Part shown: positions 8,109 to 17,308 of the stretch, piece after piece
Numbering within the stretch: the first letter of the stretch is position 1
Layout of the letters: every line of letters begins with the position of its first letter
From: Paenibacillus nuruki
GTDB taxonomy: Bacteria; Bacillota; Bacilli; Paenibacillales; Paenibacillaceae
Reading direction: 5' to 3'
NCBI RefSeq assembly: GCF_001721045.1
Contig: NZ_MDER01000051.1
Coordinates: 28,032-92,031, forward strand
DNA length: 64,000 nt
The notes under the pieces: generated by a model
The model's database searches: none
What the model was told of the DNA's origin: nothing
What the model saw: the letters and a program-made list of their open reading frames with translations, nothing else
Made by a program: the position numbers and the translations under genes

Positions 8109-9833
8109 ATGGGAAAAGATAACGTGGAAACTATTGCTGTAGAAGCTACACAAGCCAATATGATGGATTATGAAAAAGCCAGTCGTACATTTGACTGGGC
8201 TGATGTAGAAAAAAGGTTCTCGTGGCATGAATCGGGAAAAGTGAATTTGGCTTATGAAGCGATAGATCGTCATGCTACTTCTGGACGTGGTGATCATATC
8301 GCTCTTCATTACAGTGATGCAGTACGTAGTGAATCGTATACCTTTGAACAATTACGTCAAGAATCGAATCGTGCTGCTAATATGCTTCGCCAACTAGGAA
8401 TCGGTAAAGACGATCGGGTCTTTATTTTTATGCCGAGAACACCTGAACTGTACTTTACACTACTCGGTATTATCAAAATCGGTGCAGTTGCAGGGCCTTT
8501 ATTTGAAGCTTTTATGGAAACGGCAGTTAGAGATCGCTTGGCAGATAGTGGTGCTATCGCTATTATTACAACCCCCAAATTGGTTGAACGGGTTCCAAGT
8601 GCTGATTTGCCAGAACTTCAACATGTGATTCTTGTAGGGGAAGCAGCAGAAATTACTGCTCCTTATATTGATTTTGCCCAAGAAATGAGCAAAGCTTCTA
8701 CTGAAGCAGAGGTCGAATGGGTAGATCTTGATGATGGTCTAATCCTTCATTATACTTCAGGCTCTACAGGCAAGCCTAAAGGCGTGTATCATGTCCATCG
8801 TGCAATGATTCAACAAGAATACACTGGACGGATTGTACTCGATCTTCAAGCGGATGATGTGTATTGGTGTACTGCTGACCCGGGTTGGGTCACAGGAACG
8901 TCTTACGGTATTTTTGCACCATGGTTAAATGGAGTGACTAACATCGTGCGCGGAGGACGATTCAGCCCACAAGATTGGTATGAGACGATTGGACGCTATC
9001 AAGTGACCGTCTGGTATAGTGCGCCTACTGCTTTCCGGATGTTAATGGGAGCTGGAGATGAAGTTGTTCAGCAGTATGATCTCTCTTCACTTCGTCATGT
9101 ATTAAGCGTAGGTGAACCGCTGAACCCTGAAGTTATTCGCTGGGGTTATCGTGTCTATGGACAACGGATTCATGATACATGGTGGATGACAGAGACAGGT
9201 GCACAGCTTATCTGTAACTACCCACGTATGGATATCCGCCCTGGTTCGATGGGTCGTCCGATTCCGGGTGTAGAAGCGGCTATTATTGATGATGCTGGCA
9301 ATATTCTTCCTCCTCTACGAATGGGGAACTTGGCGATTAAGACACCATGGCCTTCGATGATGTACAAAATCTGGAATAATCCTGCCAAATTTGAAGAATA
9401 TACACGTATTCCGGGATGGTATATCTCAGGGGATTCTGCTTATATGGATGAAGACGGATACTTCTGGTTTCAAGGACGGATCGATGATGTCATCAATACC
9501 TCTGGTGAGCGTGTAGGTCCATTTGAAGTCGAAAGTAAACTGGTAGAACATCCGGCAGTCGCTGAAGCAGGAGTTATCGGTAAGCCTGATCCTGTGCGTG
9601 GTGAGGTTATCAAAGCCTTTATTTCGCTTCGAGAAGGTTATACAGCTACCGAAGAACTGAAGCAAGAGATCACTCGTTTTGTCAAAGAAGGATTATCTGC
9701 TCATGCGGCTCCACGTGAGATTGAATTTAAAGACAAACTTCCCAAAACACGCAGTGGTAAAATTATGCGTCGTGTCTTGAAAGCTTGGGAGTTAGAATTA
9801 CCTACGGGTGATTTGTCGACTATTGAAGATTAA
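8109..9833 (+). CDS. acsA: acetyl-CoA synthetase (AMP-forming)
   Basis: AcsA turns acetate, ATP and CoA into acetyl-CoA through an acetyl-adenylate. The 574-residue protein has the adenylate-forming motifs in order: YTSGSTGKPKGV near 230, WWMTETG near 360, the SGDSAYMDEDGYFWFQGRID hinge region near 445, and the terminal PKTRSGKIMRR, whose lysine (about K551) is the residue AcuA acetylates in the B. subtilis enzyme. An in-frame ATG exists at 8061, but GGAGG lies five bases before the ATG at 8109, and this start gives the length of the B. subtilis protein (572). It faces acuA-acuC across the locus. Confidence 0.95.
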   Translation: MGKDNVETIAVEATQANMMDYEKASRTFDWADVEKRFSWHESGKVNLAYEAIDRHATSGRGDHIALHYSDAVRSESYTFEQLRQESNRAANMLRQLGIGKDDRVFIFMPRTPELYFTLLGIIKIGAVAGPLFEAFMETAVRDRLADSGAIAIITTPKLVERVPSADLPELQHVILVGEAAEITAPYIDFAQEMSKASTEAEVEWVDLDDGLILHYTSGSTGKPKGVYHVHRAMIQQEYTGRIVLDLQADDVYWCTADPGWVTGTSYGIFAPWLNGVTNIVRGGRFSPQDWYETIGRYQVTVWYSAPTAFRMLMGAGDEVVQQYDLSSLRHVLSVGEPLNPEVIRWGYRVYGQRIHDTWWMTETGAQLICNYPRMDIRPGSMGRPIPGVEAAIIDDAGNILPPLRMGNLAIKTPWPSMMYKIWNNPAKFEEYTRIPGWYISGDSAYMDEDGYFWFQGRIDDVINTSGERVGPFEVESKLVEHPAVAEAGVIGKPDPVRGEVIKAFISLREGYTATEELKQEITRFVKEGLSAHAAPREIEFKDKLPKTRSGKIMRRVLKAWELELPTGDLSTIED

Positions 9834-9900
9834 TAGAAATGCTTAATAGCTGAAGTACAGCATCTGAAGTAGACTCAATTCGTAATATCCAAATAGATAA

Positions 9901-9947
9901 GATCAAAAAAAACCGCCCCTTTTAATCAAAAGGCGGTTTTTTTGATC
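9901..9947. terminator. bidirectional terminator between acsA and the LOV kinase gene
   Basis: A long stem (ACCGCC with GGCGGT, plus flanking A and T tracts) has poly-T on both strands and lies between the convergent genes' ends, so it can stop both transcripts. Confidence 0.9.
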
Positions 9948-11555
9948 TTATTTTTGTAGTTCTTGTTTTACCGAGTCAATCATTTCAGCTAGCTTTTGAA
10001 TAGGTAACGGCTTAGATAGAGCACCGTTCATGCCTGAAGCTGAGATTTGTTCCTGATCGTCTTTGAATACATGAGCTGTTAAGGCAACGATAGGAATCAT
10101 TCGATTCTGAATCGTACTGGAATGGCGAATCTCATCTGTAGCTTGAAGTCCATCCATTACAGGCATTTGAATATCCATCAGTACCAGATCATAAGTCGAA
10201 TCTTTTTCTAATGCACGAACAGCTTCTAGACCATTTTCTGCAAATTCTGCACGATGCCCCAGCTTTTCTAACATACGCATCGTAATAAGACGGCTAATCC
10301 GGTCATCATCAGCTAATAGTATTTTTAAGCTATTAGGATTGGATTCAGTAACCATATCTTCTGGTGGTTCGATATCTTGTACTAAAGGCGTGTATTCTTT
10401 GTTCATCCCTTCACTCGTAGATGTATGAGCATAACCTATTGGAATCGTAAATTGGAAAATTGTGCCGATTCCCGGATCGCTATCCACCGTGATCTGTCCA
10501 CCCATTAACTCAACAATTTGCTGACTAATAACAAGTCCTAGACCTGTCCCACCAAATTTGCGAGTCTGTGAATCATCTACTTGACTGAAACTTTTAAATA
10601 ATTTAGGCATGTCTTTTTCTGCAATGCCGATACCTGTATCTTTAACTTTAAAATGAAGCATCAACTTATCTTCAGATAATTCTTGTCCTTCAAGTGAAAT
10701 CTTTACCGAACCTTCTGCTGTAAATTTGATAGCGTTACCAATCAAGTTATTCAGCACTTGCTTCAGTCGGTGCGGATCTCCTAACACGATTTGAGGTACA
10801 CGTTTTCCGATATGAAGAAGCAAATCGATCTTTTTCTCTAACGCTAATGGACGATGCGCTTTGATCGTAATATCCATCAACTCATGAATATTATATTCGA
10901 TATTTTCTAGATTCATTTTTTCTGCTTCGATCTTAGAGAAATCCAGTACATCATTAATTAATGTTAATAATGTCTCTGCACTATTTTGAACAATTTTCAT
11001 ATTATCGCGTTGTTCTTGATCGATCTCACTTAATAAGATCAATTCAGTCATCCCGATAATACCGTTCAATGGTGTACGGAACTCATGACTCATATTAGCG
11101 ATAAAACGGCTTTTCGCACGATTAGCAGCTTCTGCTAATTCGGCTGCACGTTTGGCTTGTTGCTCCGCTGTTTTGCGATCTGTAATATCAAATTGAATTC
11201 CTACAAAATAATGGCATTCACCATTTCGATCAAAAATAGGATCTAAATTAATTTCATTCCAAAAAGGAGTTCCATTCTTTGTATAATTCAAAATCTCAAT
11301 GACAGCAGATTCTTTTTTATTCAATGCTTCACGAATCTTTTTAACCGCTGCTGGATCGGTATCTACCCCTTGTAGAAAACGACAGTTATATCCGATCGCT
11401 TCGTTTTTAGTATAACCTGTCAATTCTGTGAAATGACTATTTACAAAAACAAGCGGAAAGTCTCTTCTTCGTGCATCTGCAATCGTTACAGAAGATTTTA
11501 AATTCTGTACTACATATTCCCAGTCGACTGCTGCTGTTTTAGGATTTATATTCAT
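9948..11555 (-). CDS. LOV-domain hybrid histidine kinase (probable blue-light receptor)
   Basis: This 535-residue protein has no membrane segment. Residues about 15-130 form a PAS/LOV domain that contains the flavin-adduct motif GYNCRFLQG, with the reactive cysteine at residue 58, and ends with FVGIQFDITDRK, including the conserved glutamine that senses flavin state. It continues with a HisKA helix (ANMSHEFRTPLNG), an HATPase domain (NLIGNAIKF, DTGIGI, GGTGLGL) and a C-terminal receiver domain with DIQMP phosphoacceptor, LTA and SKPL. GGGAGG lies four bases before ATG 11555; a TTG twelve bases earlier is less likely. It is a single gene with no output partner beside it. Light sensing is inferred from the motif. 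Confidence 0.92.
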   Translation of the reverse strand: MNINPKTAAVDWEYVVQNLKSSVTIADARRRDFPLVFVNSHFTELTGYTKNEAIGYNCRFLQGVDTDPAAVKKIREALNKKESAVIEILNYTKNGTPFWNEINLDPIFDRNGECHYFVGIQFDITDRKTAEQQAKRAAELAEAANRAKSRFIANMSHEFRTPLNGIIGMTELILLSEIDQEQRDNMKIVQNSAETLLTLINDVLDFSKIEAEKMNLENIEYNIHELMDITIKAHRPLALEKKIDLLLHIGKRVPQIVLGDPHRLKQVLNNLIGNAIKFTAEGSVKISLEGQELSEDKLMLHFKVKDTGIGIAEKDMPKLFKSFSQVDDSQTRKFGGTGLGLVISQQIVELMGGQITVDSDPGIGTIFQFTIPIGYAHTSTSEGMNKEYTPLVQDIEPPEDMVTESNPNSLKILLADDDRISRLITMRMLEKLGHRAEFAENGLEAVRALEKDSTYDLVLMDIQMPVMDGLQATDEIRHSSTIQNRMIPIVALTAHVFKDDQEQISASGMNGALSKPLPIQKLAEMIDSVKQELQK

Positions 11556-11664
11556 GGTGCCTCCCAAAGATTTATGTCAAGTTCATCCATTAGTTATATC
11601 TATCATATAATTATAGCTAAATTTAAACAAGTAGAAGGATATTCAAACTTTTTATTATAATAAA

Positions 11665-11708
11665 AAAAGTACTGATTAGCGAGTAACCTCTGCTGATTCA
11701 GTACTTTT
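11665..11708. terminator. terminator between esterase and LOV kinase genes
   Basis: Arms AAAAGTACTGA (11665-11675) and TCAGTACTTTT (11698-11708) pair perfectly. On the minus strand this lies just after the carboxylesterase stop and is followed by a run of Ts. Confidence 0.8.
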
Positions 11709-11731
11709 CATTCTAGTTTATCTCATTTGTT

Positions 11732-13456
11732 CTAATATTGTGACTCCATAAAAAATCTACCTTTTAATACGTTGTCCCATACTACAGACTGAGAAGCTTC
11801 TGATAAGGAAGATTGAATCGACTTTTTCATTGTAGCTGATGTTGGCGCTGGCTCAATCATTTTGATATTGGCTTGCTTATTATTCGCATCAAATTGCAAT
11901 AGTTGTCCTGATTGTTGCCATGATTGCCACACAGGTAATGCCCCGCTATGAATAGGTTGATCATGCAAGAAATGGCGAATGTATTGACGGTAACGATGCA
12001 TCAATTGTACTCTTCCTGCTTGATTATCTTCTTTGTAAAATTGATCTTTAAATAATAATCCATAATTACTTTGCGCAAAGTTACCACTCAAGAAGTCCAT
12101 ATCTACACCATGAGTAGCTGCTAGGTATTTGGCAGGTGCTTGTAATCCATCTACATCGGTTCCCCATGCAAAACGATACACATAGATCGGTAATGCTTTA
12201 CTATCTTTGGTAAATGTATTCGCTACTTGATCGGCATTAAACGCGGAATATAATTGACTTCCATATTCGGTCGCTTGCCAGAACTGCTTCTGCTCTGCTT
12301 TGTCCCATGTATTGTTGGTAAAATGGTCGCTAAACTGTGGATCATAAGCAGCAAACACATTAAACTCATTTTTCATACTACCAATTAACATCGGTACACG
12401 ATTGTATTTGCCACTTTGTACAACATCGAATCCATTTTTCGGTAGAACATATCCATCTGCAAATAAATGCGGAAATTCAGACATTCGAATCATAACGCTA
12501 CCTACAGCTTGAACCAGTTGCTTACTATCCAGTGAACGTAGCGTTTGTTGTAATGTAGTAGCATCTGTTTTTTTAAGATACGTGAGTGCTTCACTTTCAG
12601 TAGCAGCTTTACCTGCTTGAACTAATACTTTGGCTAATTGAGTATTGGAATAAGCTTGCCCTTCCGCTGGTGTAGCTGTGGTCATTCCTCCGCTTAAAGG
12701 CATCGCTTTGGTGAATAATCCTTTGGCTAGTGGTGAAATGACTAAGGCTAATACATCGCGCGCTCCGGCAGACTGACCGCCTAATGTTACATTATTGGCA
12801 TCACCACCAAAGCTACCAATCTGCTGTTGTACCCATTTCAAGGCTGCAATCTGGTCTAATAGCGCAAAATTGCCTGAATCTTCTGCTGGATCGCCACTTT
12901 GTATTGCTTTGTTATGAATCCATCCTAATAAGCCTAAGCGATAATTCACAGTCACAACAACCGAGTCCGTGCTAGTAGCTAAAGACTGCGCTTCCAGAGC
13001 AGCCGAACTTCCTGTTACATTTCCCCCGCCATGCAAAAAGACAAGCACAGGCAGGTCGGTTGCAGACGTATGTGGTCGATAAATATTAAGATATAGACAA
13101 TCTTCATCACCAACCACTTTACCCTCTGCTAATTGAGTACAGATATTGCCTGCTTGGAGAGCATTATAATGCTGTGTTGGAGATGATGAGATCGGTTGAG
13201 GTGCTTTCCAGCGTAAGTCTCCTACAGGAGCTTGAGCATAGGGAATACCTGACCATACTAATGTATTATTGTTACCTGCTTGTAACCCTTTAAATATACC
13301 TACACTTGTAGGTTGCTTTACATTTTCTTCATATTTGTAGTTCATCGTATCACTCTTTGTTTGGTTAGATTGAACGGCTCCTTCTGCGATACCGTTGTTA
13401 GATAATATACACATGAATACAAGCAACCACAACCATTGAACTTTTTTCTTCATCAT
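11732..13456 (-). CDS. secreted type B carboxylesterase
   Basis: This 574-residue protein starts with a signal peptide (MMKKKVQWLWLLVFMCILS, cut after about residue 26) and then an alpha/beta-hydrolase of the carboxylesterase/cholinesterase family. Seen motifs are EDCLYLNIYRP near 125, the oxyanion-hole HGGG, and GGQSAGARDV with the nucleophile serine near 225; the acid and histidine would lie further on (ATHGVDMDFL near 440). It hydrolyses carboxyl esters outside the cell; the natural substrate is unknown. AAGGAGG precedes the start. It is a single-gene unit with its own promoter, cre site and a long structured leader. Confidence 0.9.
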   Translation of the reverse strand: MMKKKVQWLWLLVFMCILSNNGIAEGAVQSNQTKSDTMNYKYEENVKQPTSVGIFKGLQAGNNNTLVWSGIPYAQAPVGDLRWKAPQPISSSPTQHYNALQAGNICTQLAEGKVVGDEDCLYLNIYRPHTSATDLPVLVFLHGGGNVTGSSAALEAQSLATSTDSVVVTVNYRLGLLGWIHNKAIQSGDPAEDSGNFALLDQIAALKWVQQQIGSFGGDANNVTLGGQSAGARDVLALVISPLAKGLFTKAMPLSGGMTTATPAEGQAYSNTQLAKVLVQAGKAATESEALTYLKKTDATTLQQTLRSLDSKQLVQAVGSVMIRMSEFPHLFADGYVLPKNGFDVVQSGKYNRVPMLIGSMKNEFNVFAAYDPQFSDHFTNNTWDKAEQKQFWQATEYGSQLYSAFNADQVANTFTKDSKALPIYVYRFAWGTDVDGLQAPAKYLAATHGVDMDFLSGNFAQSNYGLLFKDQFYKEDNQAGRVQLMHRYRQYIRHFLHDQPIHSGALPVWQSWQQSGQLLQFDANNKQANIKMIEPAPTSATMKKSIQSSLSEASQSVVWDNVLKGRFFMESQY

Positions 13457-13500
13457 TTGAATACCTCCTTGATTGGCAAATCGTTTGATTTATAGATGTA

Positions 13501-13614
13501 TACAAAAAAAAGCACTAGCTCTATAGCTATGTAGATCAAGATGAACGTAAAAAAACCTAATCCAACCACAGAGGATACACAGTAATGTGTTCTTCTATCG
13601 TCAAATTAGGTTTT
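13501..13614 (-). promoter_or_regulatory. structured 5' leader of the esterase gene
   Basis: Between the promoter and the esterase start there is about 190 bases of leader. Arms AAAACCTAAT (13552-13561) and ATTAGGTTTT (13605-13614) enclose an inner hairpin (ACACA-GTAA-TGTGT), and on the minus strand the stem ends in a run of seven Ts, like an intrinsic terminator. A second, weaker hairpin (TAGCT-ATAG-AGCTA) followed by eight Ts lies at 13501-13530. This looks like attenuation, but no known riboswitch class was recognised. Confidence 0.55.
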
Positions 13615-13651
13615 GCCTGCTAGAGCAGTAACAATCCTTTATATTACAGGT

Positions 13652-13680
13652 AGTATACACTCTTTTGGTAACGCTTACAA
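13652..13680 (-). promoter_or_regulatory. sigma-A promoter of the esterase gene with overlapping cre
   Basis: On the minus strand TTGTAA and TATACT are separated by exactly 17 bases. A full-consensus cre site, TGTAAGCGTTACCA (13666-13679), overlaps the -35 box, so CcpA binding would block the promoter. The match is seen directly; repression is inference. Confidence 0.75.
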
Positions 13681-13697
13681 TATATTTTGTCGAAAAT

Positions 13698-13751
13698 AGT
13701 AAAAACTTGTTCTCTCTGCCTTAAGTAAGGTAAAGAAAACAAGTTTTTACT
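13698..13751 (-). terminator. terminator behind the NlpC/P60 gene
   Basis: A perfect 14-base stem (AGTAAAAACTTGTT and AACAAGTTTTTACT) with inner pairing lies 36 bases past the endopeptidase stop and ends in a T-run. Confidence 0.85.
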
Positions 13752-13786
13752 ATCTTGATCTATGAACTAATCTACATTCTTTTGAA

Positions 13787-14947
13787 CTATTGCAAAACAC
13801 GGCGAGCCGTTACATAGTGCTTCACCCAATAATCAAGATCTAGATTAGAAATAGCGATACCGTCCAAACTCACACTATTATGAACTAGCTTGTTATCGCC
13901 AGCGTATATGCCTACATGAGAAATCACATTTGGATCTCCACCTGAGAAGAAAAGTAAATCTCCTTTTTGCCATTGTCCACGTTCAACTTCGATGCCTACA
14001 TTTTTCTGATATTGTGTTCCCCAAGCCAGATCAATACCTGCTTGTGCGAATACATACCGTGTAAATGAAGAGCAATCAAACAATGTAGGTGCTTCATTTT
14101 TGCCATAACCATAATGCGTAATTCCTTGTAAAGCTAATGCACTACCCAAAATAAGATCAGCAGTCGCTTCATCCAAAGGTGACCCTGTTGCTAGTGTAGG
14201 TGGTGGTGTAACCGTTACAGGTGGCTGGAATGGAACATCATCCACTTCTGGAATTGCATCTACAGGTAAGCTTGTAAGCACAGGTGTAGCTGAAGCTGGT
14301 AATGTATACGATACGTAATCTGTCGATACATAACCGATGGTGCCTGTATTATCTTTGATTTTGATCCAAGAAGCACTGGGTTGTTCCAAAGCTTTGAACG
14401 TTTCACCGACAGGCATCACTCGTAATACAGCACTACCTGTTTTGGGCTCTGCTCTAAAATTAACACCGCGTTCGATAATGCCTGTACCTGGATCATTGGT
14501 ACGAGGTACTGTTGTCACGGGTGGTGTACTTGGCGATACGGGCGCAGGCGCACTGGCTTGCGTGATCGTTGGTGTATCTTTTGGTGTCTGAAGCTTAGAA
14601 GACGATTGTTCTTGACTGGATACTGTATTGGTAGACGTTGTTGGTGTACTTATCGTCTCAGCGTCTGCTGGCTTAGGTGTATAGTTGATATAACTTGCCG
14701 ATACATAGCCTGTTTTTACGCCTACTTTGACTCGTAACCAATAACTATTTACTTCTCGAAGTATTTTAATATTCGTTCCAGGTTGGAGTGTACCATACAC
14801 TGTACTATCTGCTGACGGACCTGAACGGAAGTTAACTGGCAGATTCACTTTGCCTACCGGTACAGGCGTTGCTGCTGCTTCCATCATTTGAGGCGTAGAA
14901 GTGAGCAACACAGCCGCTGTCACCAGAGTAATAAGATTTCGTTTCAT
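13787..14947 (-). CDS. secreted SH3b-NlpC/P60 peptidoglycan endopeptidase
   Basis: The 386-residue protein cuts peptide stems of peptidoglycan outside the membrane. It has a signal peptide (MKRNLITLVTAAVLLTSTP), two bacterial SH3 domains with the VNFRSGP and VNFRAEP starts (about 35-90 and 160-215), Thr/Pro/Ser-rich linkers, and a C-terminal NlpC/P60 domain with the catalytic cysteine in LFDCSSFTRYVF, the histidine in VISHVGIY and a polar residue near LVHNS. An in-frame upstream ATG would add 39 residues without a signal peptide; AGGAGGG seven bases before ATG 14947 decides the start. It follows an amidase gene on the same strand, which suggests linked cell-wall turnover. Confidence 0.92.
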   Translation of the reverse strand: MKRNLITLVTAAVLLTSTPQMMEAAATPVPVGKVNLPVNFRSGPSADSTVYGTLQPGTNIKILREVNSYWLRVKVGVKTGYVSASYINYTPKPADAETISTPTTSTNTVSSQEQSSSKLQTPKDTPTITQASAPAPVSPSTPPVTTVPRTNDPGTGIIERGVNFRAEPKTGSAVLRVMPVGETFKALEQPSASWIKIKDNTGTIGYVSTDYVSYTLPASATPVLTSLPVDAIPEVDDVPFQPPVTVTPPPTLATGSPLDEATADLILGSALALQGITHYGYGKNEAPTLFDCSSFTRYVFAQAGIDLAWGTQYQKNVGIEVERGQWQKGDLLFFSGGDPNVISHVGIYAGDNKLVHNSVSLDGIAISNLDLDYWVKHYVTARRVLQ

Positions 14948-15011
14948 AGATGCCCTCCTTGAAAATTCTGTTGCGATTGGTCTGATGTCTCCTGATGTGT
15001 AGAGTCTATGT

Positions 15012-15058
15012 ATTAACCACAAAAATGACAAGTTCGTCATTAGTTTACCGTGGTTAAT
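15012..15058 (-). repeat. nested hairpin upstream of the NlpC/P60 gene
   Basis: ATTAACCAC (15012-15020) pairs with GTGGTTAAT (15050-15058) around an inner TGAC/GTCA hairpin that is followed by five Ts on the minus strand. It may end part of the amidase transcript or structure the endopeptidase leader. Confidence 0.5.
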
Positions 15059-15114
15059 TACCACTCCATCTTAATAATGAAACAGTAGTGGTCGAATACA
15101 TTTCCAAAATAACG

Positions 15115-16725
15115 TTATTCTACCCCTAAATATTCTTTAATACCTGCTACAACAGCTTCTGCTAATTGTTCTTGAAAGGCATCGGTATACATTAAAGCTT
15201 CATCTTTCGGACTACTTAAATATCCAGCTTCGATCAATATAGCAGGCATTTTCGTCTCGCGTGTCACATGAAGACTCTTCTGATGAATACCACGATCCGA
15301 TAATCCTAGAGCTGCTACCACATGTTTATGCACGATTTGTGCAAGACTCAAGCTACTTGTACGGCTGTAATACATTTCTGTACCACTTGGAGAAACAGCA
15401 GAATCTGTACTATTTCCATGAATCGATACAAATACATCGGCATTCAGATCATTGGCAATCTTCACACGATCTGGCAAAGTAGGATAACTATCATCGCTAC
15501 GTGTTAACACAAAATCGATATTCGGCTCTTGTTCTAATAAAGCTTGAATTTTGAGTACGACTGGCAATGTAAAGTTTTTCTCATATCGTCCTGTCAGACT
15601 GATTGCACCTGAATCTTTACCACCATGACCTGCATCAATAACGACTAATTTCTTGCCATCTTTCCCTGGTCCAGAACCCGGTGTGACAGGGACAGCCGTT
15701 GAAGGTGTATCGGTTGGAGTCGTATTCGGATCGTTATTAGGATCAGAAGCAGGAGATGTTGAACCGTCTGGATTAGTGATTACAGGATCGGTAGACGTAT
15801 TCGGATTACCTGATACCTGTGTGTTTCCATTATTGGTGGTCGTTCCTGTTCCATTGTTGATTGTAGATGCTGGTTTAATTGCACCATCTAATTCGACAAT
15901 GACTACACCTTTATTGTTATTGATCACTTTGTATTTCTGTGCGTTATTCAGATCCATCACGACACGCACTGTAGATGGTGCATTACTAAATAATGAATAA
16001 CGGATACCTGCTACATCTGGATCACCTGCTACATCGACTTTTCCTACATTACCTAGATTCATTACTTTTCCATTTAAAAATGAATCTGAAAAAGCGGTTT
16101 TCGGTAAATCAAGCACGATACGATTCGGATTCGTCAGTGCGCTGTATTTAGGTGATGCTGTTCCATTTAACGTCACTGTTAAGCGACTATCACTAAAGCT
16201 AATCGCTTGCAAAGCAGAAGCATTGGTTGTATCTGCTGGTGTTGTCGTATCTGGAGTCTTATCAGGTACAGAAGGTTCTATTTTTTTAGGTGTAGTTAGA
16301 AAAACCGTTTTGACTGTATTGTCCCATTTGACTGTTGTTCCTGTATTTTCACTGATAAACCGAAGCGGAACAAGCGTTGTTCCATTTTGCAATAAAGGCG
16401 CTTCAGGTAGATCAATCAATTTATTGTCGACCGTAGCCACATGACTACCTGCTACAAGTTGTAATGTTGTTTTATCTTTTTTAATCGTTGCTGTCTGTGC
16501 CTTATTCGACCAGCTCACTTTGTAACCTAATTGTTCTACGATAACACGTAGCGGTACCATCACTGTTCCATCTACTGTCTCTACTTGTCCGCTTGCAGGT
16601 AGAGCTAACTCTTGCCCATCCAAATTAATATGAGTGCTCGCTGTAATGGCAGCATGTCCTGTCGAAGGCAAGACTACCATCAAAATCATGATCAGAGTTA
16701 GCATCCATAAACTTATTCTTTTCAT
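15115..16725 (-). CDS. secreted N-acetylmuramoyl-L-alanine amidase (amidase_3)
   Basis: The 536-residue enzyme cleaves the bond between muramic acid and the peptide stem. After a signal peptide come a copper-amine-oxidase-N-like pair of repeats (about 30-150, with TVMVPLRVIVEQLG and TTLVPLRFISENTG), an AMIN domain (about 175-280), a low-complexity Thr/Asn/Pro/Asp linker (285-355), and amidase_3 (about 360-536). All zinc and catalytic residues are visible: DAGHGG, the glutamate in RYEKNF, SIHGNS, and LIEAGYLSS. The layout is common in Paenibacillus-type LytC/CwlD-like enzymes. It lies 167 bases before the endopeptidase gene. Confidence 0.93.
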   Translation of the reverse strand: MKRISLWMLTLIMILMVVLPSTGHAAITASTHINLDGQELALPASGQVETVDGTVMVPLRVIVEQLGYKVSWSNKAQTATIKKDKTTLQLVAGSHVATVDNKLIDLPEAPLLQNGTTLVPLRFISENTGTTVKWDNTVKTVFLTTPKKIEPSVPDKTPDTTTPADTTNASALQAISFSDSRLTVTLNGTASPKYSALTNPNRIVLDLPKTAFSDSFLNGKVMNLGNVGKVDVAGDPDVAGIRYSLFSNAPSTVRVVMDLNNAQKYKVINNNKGVVIVELDGAIKPASTINNGTGTTTNNGNTQVSGNPNTSTDPVITNPDGSTSPASDPNNDPNTTPTDTPSTAVPVTPGSGPGKDGKKLVVIDAGHGGKDSGAISLTGRYEKNFTLPVVLKIQALLEQEPNIDFVLTRSDDSYPTLPDRVKIANDLNADVFVSIHGNSTDSAVSPSGTEMYYSRTSSLSLAQIVHKHVVAALGLSDRGIHQKSLHVTRETKMPAILIEAGYLSSPKDEALMYTDAFQEQLAEAVVAGIKEYLGVE

Positions 16726-17308
16726 ATCATCCCTACCATTCCCTGGTTCACATTATGTATGATGCGATATCCCAGTCATTATTGTGATACAAGTGCCTAT
16801 CCGATGAGTTCTATTGTGTGGGTAAAGGAAATACTGAATACATTATTTATCGGTAAGTTCAGACATAACCTTTAAACGATCGACACATTTTTATAACATT
16901 CTTGTTATTTATTTCGCCAATTGGGTATACAACTCCTTTTAAAAAGAAAAATCGTTTATAAAAAGAACAACTTTGTTAGCAAATAAAGGCATTTTATACG
17001 TAATGTTTACTATGTAGTAACAGTACTATCATAAAGTGTATGTCTACCGTTTGTAAATAATCAATATATATTTTTTAACATATTGTGTAAAAGCTATCTT
17101 TATATAGATATGATGTTTGATGTTCACCTAACTATAGAAATATTCATTTAACGAATCTTTATTGTCAAAAGTGCTAAAATATTGAGTTTTTATAGGTACC
17201 TTTCCTTTGACCTGCAAGCTACAATAAATCTTGTTCCTTCGCAAAAGGAATCTTTTTAAAACGTTTAATGTAAACGCATACAATCAAAAAGAACTGAGGA
17301 GGTTATTT
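16726..17308. promoter_or_regulatory. long divergent spacer, amidase and galactanase
   Basis: This AT-rich stretch carries the amidase upstream region (leftward) and the galactanase leader (rightward). Visible items are a small palindrome TTAAAACGTTTAA at 17256-17268 and the adjoining cre site. No convincing -35/-10 pair and no small gene were found. Confidence 0.45.
17269..17282 (+). promoter_or_regulatory. cre-type or LacI-family operator before galactanase gene
   Basis: TGTAAACGCATACA fits the cre consensus at all 14 positions and lies 26 bases before the galactanase start. It may bind CcpA or the nearby LacI-type regulator. Confidence 0.6.

Noticed and set aside
15012..15114. c-di-AMP (ydaO-type) riboswitch upstream of the endopeptidase
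   Set aside because: The class is common before wall hydrolases, but its conserved sequence elements are not present.
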